Origin: Apricaphanius iberus
Taxonomy: Eukaryota > Chordata > Actinopteri > Cyprinodontiformes > Aphaniidae
Direction of reading: 5' to 3'
Length of the DNA stretch: 64,000 nucleotides
Assembly (NCBI GenBank): GCA_028564705.1
Contig: JAPXFQ010002161.1
Location: 124,001 to 188,000 of the forward strand
Shown here: piece after piece, positions 1 through 10,032 of the stretch
How the letters are laid out: every line of letters begins with the position of its first letter
Numbering within the stretch: position 1 is the first letter of the stretch
Translations under genes and position numbers: made by a program
The notes under the pieces: model-generated
The model's database searches: none
The model's input: the letters and a program-made list of their open reading frames with translations, nothing else
Told to the model about the DNA's origin: nothing

Positions 1-77
1 TAGCGAATGTATGTGGTTGCTGTTTAAACTAGATTGCTGCGGGATGGCTGCAGTTTCCTTGTTTTACAATGTGTTCC

Positions 78-2177
78 TTAATGCTTTGAAGAGTCCCGCA
101 GAAGCATCAGGCGATTTTTGGCACACGACACAACCATTTCACAATAAAGACTTGGTTCCCTGTCTAAATACAAATAACTTAATAGATTGCATGAATTCCT
201 TTTAAATATTTTACAAAGGTCTTTAAAAATGGCCCTGTCACACTCTTCAATCTTTTCTGTGTCAATATCTAAAAGTTCTCCTTCAACTTCTGACCACATT
301 TTGCTAAACAGCCGTTCCTCAATGAATTTAAAAACATTTTCTCTGCACGTGTATTCTGATTCTTTCAAGCAATGAAAAATGATTTTCCTGACGAGCACTT
401 TCACAGCATTTTTAGATCTTTCTTTTTGGTTTCTTGCAGCTTCTGCTGGATCTTTCCCTTCAGCCATTTTGATCTCATCTTTAACATGGCTGTCTACTGC
501 TGTCTTCTTAGGAATTAAGATATCTGGGACAACCAGAGTGGGCAAGGTTTCTGCTGAGGACTGAATTGGTGCAACCTTTGATGACTTTCTATGAAAGAAA
601 CTCTTAATCTTTTCCCAAACTGTTCTCTTATGAGGTTCCTCCTCAACAATGTCAAAAATATCTGTGCCCTCTGATTCTTCATGTTCCTCTTCTGTGACAT
701 CTCGGACATATTTTTGGTAAAACTTTTCAATTAAATCATTTGAATATACCCCTCCAATACTGTCCTCTTCAAATACTTGCTGGGAATCCAAGTTTTCAGT
801 AGCTTCAAATTTCTGTTGTTCCTCTAACTGAACGCTTGCAACAGAGATATGTCCAGTTGATTTGATCTCAGATATTTCTGAGACATCCATTGCAGATATT
901 ACTGAGACATCTGTTGATAATGGAACCTTTTCACAGCATTTTACACCAAAGCCTTTTTTGAAAATGTTTTTACATTTGAGTTTTCCACACGTTGGTGAAG
1001 TTGGTGTGATGTCGTTCTCTATGACATCCTGGACATGTTTTGGTGAAAACTTGTCAATTGAACCACTTGGATTCACCTCTCTAGCACTGTCCTGTTCAGA
1101 TACTTGTTGGAAATCCAAGTTTTCAGTGGATTCAAGTTTCTGTTGTTCCTCTGACTGAACAGGTGCAACAGAGATACGTCCAGTTGATTTGGTTTCAGAT
1201 ATTTCTATGAGATCCGACGATAATGGAACCTTTCCACAACATTTTACTCCCAAACCCTTTCTCAAAATACTTTTGCATTTGGATTTTCTACGCTTTGGTG
1301 AAGCTGGTGTTATAACATGTTCCTCCATGTCTTTATTCTCTGCGCCAACCTGGACATGTTTTAGTGAAAACTTGTCAATTGAACCACTTGGATTCACCTC
1401 TCTAGCACTGTCCTGTTCAGATACTTGCTGGAAATTCAAGTTTTCAGTGGATTCAAATTTCTGTTGTTCCTCTGACTGAACAGGTGCAACAGAGATACGT
1501 CCAGTTGATTTGGTTTCAGATATTTCTGAGAGATCCGACGATAATGGTGCCTTTCCACAACATTTTACTCCCAAACCCTTTCTCAAAATACTTTTGGGTT
1601 TTTTACGCTTTGGTGAAGCTGTTCCAGTAACATGTTCCTCAGTGTCTTTATTCTCTGTAACATCCACTTTAGAGGTCTTGTGAACTGATGAAGGTTGGAA
1701 GTCAGAAGAATTAAAGTTTTCCTCAGATTTCTGTTGGGAATCCAAGTTTTCTGTTGAATTTTCCACCACTTCTACTGCTGGCTGGATCACTCCAAAACAC
1801 AATGCAAAAAACCGCCTAAGACTTTTTATAAATCCTTTGTCTTTTAGCTTTTCCTTGCTTTCAGGATTAGTGGCGATTAAATGTATCACAATTTTTGATA
1901 CCTCCTTGTAAATATACATGTGGAGGGCATCAGGACTTCCCCGGGTGAGCTTTTGGGTCCTGTCATCTTCCTCTGCCAAACGTTTTAGAATTTGGTCAAT
2001 GACAGGTGTAACTTGTCCCTGTATTAACTCTGAAATCCTTTTTCGTGTTTGGTCATGCAGACGCCCTAAACGCAAAAATATCAATTCCTCATTGGTCAGC
2101 TGATGCAAACAGTCAATAATCCTGGCTCTGAACTCCTCACAGTTGAAAATATCTTCATTTTCTCTATTTTCGGCCAT
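78..2177 (-). CDS. Intronless 699-aa repeat-containing protein, function unknown
   Basis: I do not recognise this protein. The frame stays open further upstream, to about 2258, but no ATG lies there (a TTG does); the ATG at 2177-2175 sits in a near-perfect Kozak context (GTCACCATGG), so I start there, and it ends at TAA 80-78. Residues about 10-135 are a helix-rich, charged N-terminal region. Residues about 188-276, 293-383 and 394-492 are three tandem copies of one unit, each with a basic stretch, a conserved GVKCC motif, a KSTG segment and an acidic EEQQKxExTENL segment. Residues about 575-695 form a second helical, Cys-containing region (KVLVRKIIFHC, IFKDLCKIF). No signal peptide or membrane span is visible. 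It has no introns across 2.1 kb, so it may be a retrogene or a lineage-specific single-exon gene. It points away from dock9. An open frame of this length with a good start argues that it is functional. Confidence 0.72.
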   Translation of the reverse strand: MAENRENEDIFNCEEFRARIIDCLHQLTNEELIFLRLGRLHDQTRKRISELIQGQVTPVIDQILKRLAEEDDRTQKLTRGSPDALHMYIYKEVSKIVIHLIATNPESKEKLKDKGFIKSLRRFFALCFGVIQPAVEVVENSTENLDSQQKSEENFNSSDFQPSSVHKTSKVDVTENKDTEEHVTGTASPKRKKPKSILRKGLGVKCCGKAPLSSDLSEISETKSTGRISVAPVQSEEQQKFESTENLNFQQVSEQDSAREVNPSGSIDKFSLKHVQVGAENKDMEEHVITPASPKRRKSKCKSILRKGLGVKCCGKVPLSSDLIEISETKSTGRISVAPVQSEEQQKLESTENLDFQQVSEQDSAREVNPSGSIDKFSPKHVQDVIENDITPTSPTCGKLKCKNIFKKGFGVKCCEKVPLSTDVSVISAMDVSEISEIKSTGHISVASVQLEEQQKFEATENLDSQQVFEEDSIGGVYSNDLIEKFYQKYVRDVTEEEHEESEGTDIFDIVEEEPHKRTVWEKIKSFFHRKSSKVAPIQSSAETLPTLVVPDILIPKKTAVDSHVKDEIKMAEGKDPAEAARNQKERSKNAVKVLVRKIIFHCLKESEYTCRENVFKFIEERLFSKMWSEVEGELLDIDTEKIEECDRAIFKDLCKIFKRNSCNLLSYLYLDREPSLYCEMVVSCAKNRLMLLRDSSKH
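702..1616 (-). repeat. Three tandem coding repeats inside the 699-aa gene
   Basis: The units lie at about 1350-1616, 1029-1301 and 702-998, with a period of roughly 300 bases (about 100 codons). Units one and two are nearly identical at DNA level over long stretches, for example around 1072-1150 and 1372-1460. Unit three is more diverged and carries a small insertion (ISAMDVSEIS). The frame is kept throughout, which points to in-frame tandem duplication or gene conversion under selection. Confidence 0.85.
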
Positions 2178-2300
2178 GGTGACTTTAAAAGGTTTTTCCA
2201 GTACACTCTGTCTTGAAAATTGCTTTTTGCTTCTCTGCTGCTCCACGCTGAAATGCAAGTAATTTTGTGACTAAGTAGAATTTTGCAAAGAAATCTAAGC

Positions 2301-2410
2301 TGTTATGTCATAAACAGAGTCCTTTATGATGTCATAAATAGAGCCGCTGATGACATCATTAACAGAGCCCTACGGGCATCTGTCAGTTAATGCACTTGCT
2401 GCCTAGCAAC
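2301..2410 (-). promoter_or_regulatory. Putative promoter: CRE-like triplet and RFX X-box-like site
   Basis: Upstream of the 699-aa gene a motif of about 23 bases occurs three times (2301-2322, 2323-2346, 2347-2371). Each pairs a TGTCAT/TGACATCA type octamer, one base from the CRE consensus, with AACAGAG or ATAGAG. At 2398-2410 GCTGCCTAGCAAC fits the RFX X-box pattern (GTNRCC, short spacer, RGYAAC) with one mismatch in the first half. No TATA box or CCAAT box was seen between these sites and the ATG. A promoter role is inferred from position and motif clustering only. Confidence 0.4.
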
Positions 2411-2837
2411 AATAAAGAAAGAAAACGGCACATGTTTATAAATTAAAGAAAAAGAAGACTGTGTATAAACCATTAGACCGGACTTGTTTTTCTTGCTACA
2501 GCGGCCCCTGATCCTTGGTACATAGGATTTCAGACAAATTTTGCTCCTCGTTGTTTTAATACATAAGATGACAACCTATTCATTACCTACTTCATATGAA
2601 AATATAACAACAAAATATTCCTAATTCCCTTTCTTGCATTAAATTTAGTAGAATAACGTTTTTTTCAAATAAATTTCTTATGTTCTGTTTACTTGTTTTT
2701 GTTTTATAACACTATGATTTAGCTGTATTGAAAACCATAATGCCTATGATTGTTTCTATAAATGAACATTATGAGAAAACATTTTATTTTAATTATTGAG
2801 GTTTTAAAATCTGTCTATGCATATCCCCTTACCAACT
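2411..2837. other. Intergenic AT-rich spacer
   Basis: There is no coding signal, repeat structure or RNA gene that I can support here. It separates the promoter region of the minus-strand gene from the left end of the Tc1/mariner element. Confidence 0.6.
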
Positions 2838-5104
2838 TACAGTTTTTCTCAATTGCTAAAACACCAAACCCTATTGTCTGAACCAAATGCTCAGTTGCCT
2901 GAACACACTGATTGAATCAATCACTCCTTTGGCAAAACCATAAGCACATTTCACCAGTTTAGACACAACTTGTCAACACATTTTCATTGTGATGCACCTG
3001 TGCTGCAGAATGGTGAGCACAAGTGACAAAAGTCAAACACAATGAAAGCACAGGTGTCACCAGTTGAACACAACTCAAAATTGATCACACTTGTGGCTAA
3101 TGATGTGAGGGAAATTATAAGCCAGTTCAGAGAGCACTGGTTTGTGAGGTCTTACAATGGATATAAATCTGAGAGGAAGAGTCCATGTGAGAGGTGGTCG
3201 AGGTGGTCAGCAAAGACAAAACACAGTAATATCTGATGAAATCAGAGCTACTGTGATTGACCATGTTCCCGTCCATGGTATGAGCATGAGGGAGGCTGGA
3301 CAAAGGGTACAACCAAACCTCAGTAGATTCACTGTGTCCACCTTAATCTGAAGCTTTAGAGAAGAGAACAGGTAATTACCTTTTTTTTTTTTTATTATAG
3401 TCTAGTATGTAAATGCTGACAGCAATTACCGTAAGACATACTATATGCAGTATCACAGTATACTGTAAGTAAATACATGTTCCAGTACACCACTGTACCA
3501 ATGTACTGTAGTATTGTAATGGAGGGTTGGTCTAACTGTTTGTAGGCCTAGTATTCCATGTATATTTTTTTGTAACTCCATGTTCTCTTTTTGTAGAATT
3601 GAAAGACTGCCACATGGGGGTGGCAGGACAGGTATGTTCTCCCCACACCAAGAGACCCTAATTGTTGATATGGTCCGTGAGAACAATGCCATTAAACTGC
3701 GTGAAATTCAGCAGAAGATCATTGAGGACCATGTAAATTTTGAGGGTATGAACACTGTCAGCCTCTCTACTGTTGATCGTGTCCGAAAGCGCAACAGACT
3801 GCGCATGAAACAGGTATACAGAGTGCCTTTTGACCGCAACTCAGAGTAAAAGAGCAAAGATTCCAGTATGTACAGGTTGGCATACATCCAAACTCATTCA
3901 ATGTTGATTACTGTAGTGGCCTAAATCACTTTCCATATCACTTACAGAACTATATATATTTCTACAGAGGGTTTTTGAACTGGATGCAACGGAAAGACCC
4001 CATGAATACATCTATATGGATGAAGCTGGGTTTAATCTCACCAAAAGGAGAAGGAGAGGCCGTAATGTGATTGGCCATTGTTTGTGTTCCTGGGGAGCGT
4101 GATGGCAATGTCACATTATGTGCTGCCATCAGCAATCATGGGGTTGTCCACCATCATGCCAACCTGGGGCACTACAACACTCACCAGCTCCTCATTTTCC
4201 TCAATAACATGCGAGATGCTCTGTTAGGGCAGCAGGATGAGCATCCCATCTATGTTGTCGATTGGGATAATGTGAGTTTTCACAGAGCCCTCCAGGTTAG
4301 AGAGTGATTCAATATGAACCAAGGTTTTATCAATCTTTGCCTTCCACCGTACTCCCCTCTCCTAAACCCCATTGAGGAATTCTTCTCCTCATGGCGGTGG
4401 AAGGTATATGAACGCCAATCTTACACCAGGGTAAATCTCCTGCAAGCAATGGGACTTCCCTGTGGTAACATAGGTGTGGAGGCATGCCAAGCTTGGATAC
4501 GGCATGGCAGGGTTTTTTTTCCCCCCCGTTGCCTGGCCAGACAAAATGTGGCCTGTGATGTGGATGAAGTCCTGTGGCCTGACCCAGTACGGAGACATGA
4601 TGCTGTGGCTGAATAATTCACTTATTTATATTTTTTCTACTTTATTTACAGTATAAATAGGCTTACTGTACACAAGTGGGAAGCACATATGACTTCTGTT
4701 TGTTTTTAAAAGTGATACAGTACATGTAAATGCACTAGATTTCTGTTTTGTCTTTTTATACAAGTACTAATGCACTTTTCTTTTTTGCAACTTGCATTTA
4801 GCCTACAGTGAACAATAAACATTTATTTATCCAGCTTCATGTCCTGAGTATTGTGTTTTCTATTTTTCTACGTAGTATTTAGTGACTGTTCAGTAGTGTT
4901 TTTAATTTTGATTGACTCGGGGCACGATTTGACAACATAGTTCAGTTTTGAGCACAGACTGAACTGTTTTGAGATGAAAGTTTGGTTTTGCAAGAACAGT
5001 CTGAGGTTTTGTGAATGTAGCTTGAAAATTGGGTTTTGTGTTCACAGTTTAGAGAAAAGGTGAGCTGCTTTCTAGAAATGTGTTTTAGCAATCGAAAAAC
5101 TGTA
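2838..5104 (+). mobile_element. Tc1/mariner DNA transposon with matching inverted ends
   Basis: The left end at 2840 (CAGTTTTTCTCAATTGC) and the right end to 5102 (GCAATCGAAAAACTG) are inverted repeats of about 24 bases with a small indel. Each is flanked by TA (2838-2839 and 5103-5104), the target duplication of this superfamily. The element is about 2.26 kb and encloses a broken transposase gene on the plus strand. An AATAAA lies at 4814-4819, downstream of the coding part. Confidence 0.88.
3157..4616 (+). pseudogene. Broken IS630/Tc1-type transposase with two introns
   Basis: The protein pieces read in order as an N-terminal helix-turn-helix region (DEIRATVIDHVP...GMSMREAGQRV), a linker (ERLPHGGGRTG), then the catalytic DDE core: MDEAGFNLTKRRRRGRN, VVDWDNVSFH and PPYSPLLNPIEEFFSSW. 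About 35 residues separate the second Asp from the Glu. Two GT-AG introns fit the protein breaks: 3372-3596 and 3876-3967. The gene is disabled by an in-frame TGA just before the first intron (near 3350), a frameshift near 3848, another near 4070, and a TGA at about 4305 between the second Asp and the Glu. The C-terminus (CDVDEVLWPDPVRRHDAVAE) is intact. Assignment to the family is secure; the exact subfamily is not. Confidence 0.85.
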
Positions 5105-6383
5105 ATTATGCAAACTACACTATCAGTCATCAAATGAATGACAAGAAACAAAGTGGCCATTAAATTTTCAAACAAGAGTTTTCCCCCATATAAATGAGAA
5201 TTACTGGCACAGGAAGGTTAGACTGTATTTTAGAGACTCGGTTGCAATGTATATAACAGGGTTTCATAGTATAAATATATGATTTAAATGTTTTGAGAGA
5301 GAGAGAGAAATAGATTACAATTAAATCTAATAGTAGGGATGCACCAAAACTGGTATTCACACTATCATTTGTTGAAACAAGCAGAGAAGAAAATAAAACC
5401 TGACTCCCAATTGATAGTTATGGATTCCTTTAGTGACTTGGTACAATAAATTCAATTTTAATATATAATATAACCGCCTCTCACCTGTCAAACCCCACAA
5501 AACCAGTTCTAATACCGTTTTCATGTGTGGCAAACCAGCAGCCTAGTAGCAGCACTCCAAACAGCTAATTCTGAAAGGCAGTGAATACCATAGATCTATT
5601 ATAACTTGTTTAAAAAGCGACATAACATACCCACTTTAAGAGATTTGAGTGGTATGACTGAAGTCGGATAGTTTTTACACTTTTTTTATTATTAAGAATG
5701 GCATGCAGTTTGATTCCTCCCCCTTTACTTGGATACTCCAAAATGAATTATAGTGTAAACATTTGCCTTCAGTGATGACCTAATTACACCACCTGTGTGA
5801 GTAGAATTACAGCATTTCTATTAGAGCATCAGAGGTTTTTTCTTTAGAGAACATCAGTGAACAAGCACTATCACGAAGTCCAAGAAATATGACAGACAGA
5901 TTGGCAATCGAGCTGTCGAGAAGTGTGAAGGTCATACAACAATATTCCAAGATTTGAATATTTTACACAGCACATTACAATCACATGAAAATTGAAAAAA
6001 TGTGGCACAGGTGCACAAGACTTGAACGTCCACCTTAACAGACAAACCAGCCAAGCAGAGCATTAATCAGAGATGTAGATAATAGATCAATGGGGACTCT
6101 GGACAAGTTGCACATATCCACAACTCAGGTCAGAGAGTCTGATGACAGGAAAATATATATATATATATTTTTGTAGACAATCTGTTTTCAGTTAGCTGTA
6201 AACAAAACACAGTATGCTATTGCATTAAGAAGGTGATTGGTTTGAAAATAACACTTTAAAAAAGACTTGCAAGCCAATTCTTGTAGCCAGCAAGCTGTCC
6301 TCAGAAATATTAATCCGTGTAACTTTAGCTTCACAATGGCTTCTGAATGATGTGACCTGACACTGTTATGCTTGTTAGTACGC

Positions 6384-6437
<54 letters not shown>

Positions 6438-7689
6438 CTCTTCTACACTATTAGCAGAACCAATCAAACCCACTTTAGGATTAATTAAACCTATTTGATT
6501 TATTAAAGTTTATTAAAGGGCAATTTCAGCACTTTTTGTTTCATCTGGACCATTGGCTTGTATGCAAAGCCTTTTTGACCAGTCCACCAAAGGACACAAT
6601 TAAACACAGTGGACGTAGTTTTCTGGCTATTATCAAAGAGGTGTGCAACATGATCAAGTGGTAGGTTCAGTCTTAAACGCATTAGAGTCAACAAGGGCTT
6701 CTAAAAATGAGAAATTGTTCTGTTTGTATTTGGTAAGCTGGGGCGAATTTGTTGTAGCACCCCCATTAGTAATGCAAAAGATGGCAGCTCTGTGTTCCTT
6801 TAAGCCTGAAGCAAAGCCCATTCACCAGTTTGAGTACTTACAAGATGTAGACTGCAGATGGAGTCAGAGATTCAAGAGCCCTCACACAGACTTATTCAGG
6901 ACAAATGGCGGCAACCAAGTAGGGCCAACGAAGTACTATAACAGTACATTGATATACCTTTTGATAGACTGATATTTCTGTTACTTATTTATTTATTTGC
7001 CTTACACAATGTTCAAATATAAAAAAACTGAATTTTTAACTTTAATTAAAAAAAAACAACTATCAAAATGAACAGAAATCAAACGACTGTTGGTTGTTGA
7101 TACAGGTGATGGGTCTTTCTCCCCAGGGCCACATGGCAAGAACTATTAGCACAAAAAAAAAATGTTTCAGTTGCATCCCAGTTGAGTTTCCTTTTGCTTG
7201 ATTTCTAGTCCAGTTAATGGGAAATCACATATGTTGGTGTTCTGTGCACTTTAAGAAGATATGGACAATGACACTAAATTGATGTCTGAACCCCAGCTTT
7301 TAAAGAAAGAACGATCTTCCAGTTTTGGGAAACGAGCAGCATTTGATCATCCCTAATATTTCAGATAATGTATGTAGTAAATAACAATAGTAAGCACTTT
7401 CCATATTTTACGTTCTAATTTTTTCTATGCCACAGTGATTTTTATGTGAATTTTCTGCAGCTTTAAAAATAATGTTTAGATTAATGTCTGAATGCAGATG
7501 GATTTATCTGGGGGATATTTTTTTTTTTGTGCTAAAGAAAACATTGACCTGGTTATACGCTAGCTTGTGGCTTCTTCCAGTCCAAAGTCCAGGGCTGGCA
7601 GCAGTTTCCCCATGCAGCTGTGGGCTGGCCTTTAAACCGACGGAGGGGGCGGAGTGCTACACAGAGTAAAGAACATATTGAACGCCTCC
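5105..7689. other. AT-rich intergenic region upstream of dock9
   Basis: No gene is supported. It contains a long (TA)n tract, a shorter TA run near 6152-6168, and a TAGGGATGCACC stretch near 5335 that resembles the end of the hAT-type MITE seen at 33990. The short open frames are isolated and lack coding character. GC content and CpG frequency rise from about 7570 towards dock9 exon 1. Confidence 0.55.
6387..6435. repeat. (TA)n microsatellite
   Basis: An uninterrupted TA dinucleotide tract of about 49 bases. Confidence 0.97.
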
Positions 7690-7964
7690 TGTCTGAAAGT
7701 TGGACGGCCAATGAAATTCTGTTCAAGAGGAAGGCAGAGCTGAGGAGCAAGCTGAAGGAAACTTCAGGATTTTGTTTTTAAAGAGAAAAGCTGAATCAAT
7801 GGGCGGGAACTCCACATCAACATGAGCCAACGTCAAGCTCGTGGTGGACGCTTGTAGTTGCTGGAGGGGGGGTCGACCCGGAAAACCGAGGATGGATTTG
7901 CGTTGAACGTCGATGATCTCACGCGTGGATTGGATGGGTGTTTGATGCAAAGCGGTGCGTAAGG
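7690..7964 (+). promoter_or_regulatory. dock9: dock9 upstream promoter and 5' leader
   Basis: This CpG-richer stretch precedes the first dock9 exon. A CCAAT box lies at 7708-7712 and a GC-box/E2F-like GGGCGGGAA at 7801-7809. There is no TATA box. The leader contains several short upstream ORFs (ATGs at 7821, about 7893, about 7912 and 7945, all ending before or near the main start), which could lower translation. The transcription start was not determined. Confidence 0.5.
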
Positions 7965-8081
7965 ATGGCCACCCCAGCGCACCCGGAGACCAGGAAATTT
8001 ACACGGGGTCTGAGTAAACCAGGCACCGCGGCTGAACTCAGGCAGAGTGTCTCCGAGGTGGTGAGGACGTCTGTGTTGGTG
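7965..8081 (+). CDS. dock9: dock9 first coding exon (upstream isoform)
   Basis: These are the first 39 codons of a DOCK-D (zizimin) guanine nucleotide exchange factor for Cdc42. The ATG at 7965 has a good Kozak context (A at -3, G at +4), and no in-frame ATG lies upstream. The peptide contains [13 protein letters not shown] and [14 protein letters not shown], the conserved DOCK9/DOCK11 N-terminal block. The combination with exon 2 fits DOCK9 better than DOCK10 or DOCK11. The exon ends in phase 0 at a strong donor (GTG|GTAAGT, GT at 8082) and joins in frame to VKPKVIEPLDYENV at 60399. The full protein should be about 2,000 residues with PH, DHR1 (C2) and DHR2 domains, all beyond this window. 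The dock9a or dock9b paralogue cannot be decided here. Confidence 0.9.
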
Positions 8082-8664
8082 GTAAGTACACACCTTAAAC
8101 CCCTCCACCCTCCTCATCTGATCCCTCGATGCCTGTGTGGATCGGGAAACTGCAGAGTTGTATTTTACGCACAGCTTCACCAAAAAAACACACAACAACA
8201 ATCAAACAAAACAAAAAACCCGCTGATTTAGGATTAGATGGGTGGGTGTACATTGGCTGTCAGGGGAAAATGTTACAGGTCTTACAGTAAGTTACCCTGA
8301 CCTGTATACACAAGGAAGCTGTGGAGCTTGCTTTGGAGTGGATGAGTGATGACCCTTGTGCCAGAGAAGAAAGAGGTTTTAAAAATATAAAATAAGAAAG
8401 CAAAAGCTTACATGACTCACGGTGCTGACAATAATCCAAGCTCATAGATTATGGAGAACATAAATTCTCCATAAATTAGTAAATAAAATATCATACATTT
8501 TAAAATATGTATGACATGATAAAAAAAGCGAAAATAAATAGGCTACATATAGTTTTAGTCAGATGCTAGTAATGATATGTAAAAATGTGAAGTTATTCTT
8601 TGCTAAAGTTTTAAAGATTTATTTATTTATTATTATTAGTATTTAGTTATTTCATTGGTCCTGT
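8082..8664 (+). other. Start of dock9 intron 1
   Basis: This is non-coding sequence between the exon 1 donor and the foldback element. The first 100 bases are still fairly GC-rich, then the DNA becomes AT-rich. No other feature is supported. Confidence 0.6.
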
Positions 8665-8727
8665 ACGGTGGCCCAGAAGGGTCGACACAACACAACACAA
8701 AAAACACACATAAAAGGCAAATAAGTC

Positions 8728-9175
8728 ACAACAAAACAAAAAAGAAAAAAGCCACAACACAACACAAAAGAAAAAGCCACAACAAAACACAAAAGAAAAA
8801 AGCCACAACACAACACAAAAGAAAAAGCCACAACAAAACACAAAAGAAAAAGCCACAACACAACACAAAAGAAAAAGCCACAACACAACACAAAAGAAAA
8901 AGCCACAACAAAACACAAAAGAAAAAAGCCACAACACAACACAAAAGAAAAAGCCACAACAAAACACAAAAGAAAAAGCCACAACACAACACAAAAGAAA
9001 AAGCCACAACAAAACACAAAAGAAAAAGCCACAACACAAAAGAAAAAGCCACAACACAACACAAAAGAAAAAAGCCACAACACAAAAGAAAAAGCCACAA
9101 CACAACACAAAAGAAAAAGCCACAACAAAACACAAAAGAAAAAGCCACAACAAAACACAAAAGAAAAAGCCACAA
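8728..9175. repeat. 25-bp minisatellite, left arm of foldback element
   Basis: About 18 tandem units of CACAACACAACACAAAAGAA plus AAAGC (25-26 bases), with CACAACAAAAC as a common variant and some shortened units. It gives long open frames in several frames on both strands, which are artefacts of the repeat. Confidence 0.93.
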
Positions 9176-9766
9176 CGGAAGTAAATCGCAACGCAAGTCA
9201 GATTAAAATTGAAGTTCTGATTAAACGGCCAGCTGATGGCGGTAATGCGCTACAACCATACAGTCTATGGCTACAAGATGAAGATGCAGAGGAAGTAGAA
9301 GGAGGAGGAAGAGTTTGCCAACCGCCCAAAAAAAATCATACAAAGACGTAGAAGGAGGAGGAAGAGAGCTAGCAGAGAATCGGGAGTTTCATTCTATTGG
9401 AAAAGTAAGTAAAACATTGTAGTTTAGTTAATGTTGATATGTGCTGTTTTAAATGTGAATGATTTTACTGTACTGAGTTAAAACAGCACATATCAACATT
9501 AACTAAACAACAATGTTTTACTTACTTTTCCAATAGAATGAAACTCCCGTGATTCTCTGCTAGCTCTCTTCCTCCTCCTTCTACGTCTTTGTATGATATT
9601 TTTTTGGGCGGTTGGCAAACTCTTCCTCCTCCTTCTACTTCTCTGCATCTTTATCTTGTAGCCATAGACTGTAGGATTTTAGCGCATTACCGTCCATCAG
9701 CTAGCCGTTTTAATCAGAACTTCAATTTAATCTCACTTCCGTTGCGGATTTTACTTCCGTTCCGTT

Positions 9767-9960
9767 GTGGCTTTTTCTTTTATGTTGTGTTGTGGCTTTT
9801 TCTTTTGTGTTGTGTTGTGGCTTTTTCTTTTGTGTTGTGGCTTTTTTCTTTTGTGTTGTGTTGTGGCTTTTTTCTTTTGTGTTTTGTTGTGGCTTTTTTC
9901 TTTTGTGTTGTGGCTTTTTCTTTTTTGTTGTGTTTTGGCGTTTTCTTTTGTGTTGTGTTG
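9767..9960. repeat. 25-bp minisatellite, right arm (inverted copy)
   Basis: This is the reverse complement of the left array, with about eight units containing TTGTGTTGTGTTGTGGC and TTTTTCTTTTG. It is less than half the length of the left array, so the arrays have changed independently since the palindrome formed. Confidence 0.92.
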
Positions 9961-10032
9961 TGACTTATTTGCCTTTTATGTGTGTTTTTTGTGTTGTGTT
10001 GTGTCGACCCATCTGGGCCACCGTAGTCCTGT

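Larger units (their letters stand above)
8665..10024. mobile_element. Palindromic foldback (hAT-like) element with minisatellite arms
   Basis: The two halves are inverted copies around a loop of about 29 bases (9451-9479). The outer ends are ACGGTGGCCCAG at 8665 and its complement CTGGGCCACCGT ending at 10024. The flanks GGTCCTGT (8657-8664) and AGTCCTGT (10025-10032) match at seven of eight bases, as expected for an old 8-bp hAT-type duplication. Each arm contains a simple-sequence array, then matching sequence with GGAGGAGGAAGAG and TTTAGTTAATGTTGATATGTG blocks. There is no transposase, so it is non-autonomous. The arms differ in length because the left array is longer. Confidence 0.85.

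Noticed and set aside
2178..2258. N-terminal extension of the 699-aa gene
   Set aside because: The longer frame begins at TTG, not ATG; the Kozak-perfect ATG is at 2177.
8728..9175. CRISPR-like direct repeats
   Set aside because: The units are contiguous with no unique spacers, and the genome is a vertebrate one.
8647..9206. Long open frames of 150-180 codons on both strands
   Set aside because: They are translations of the 25-bp minisatellite (repeats such as FSFVLCCG or HNKTQKKK) and exist in several frames at once.
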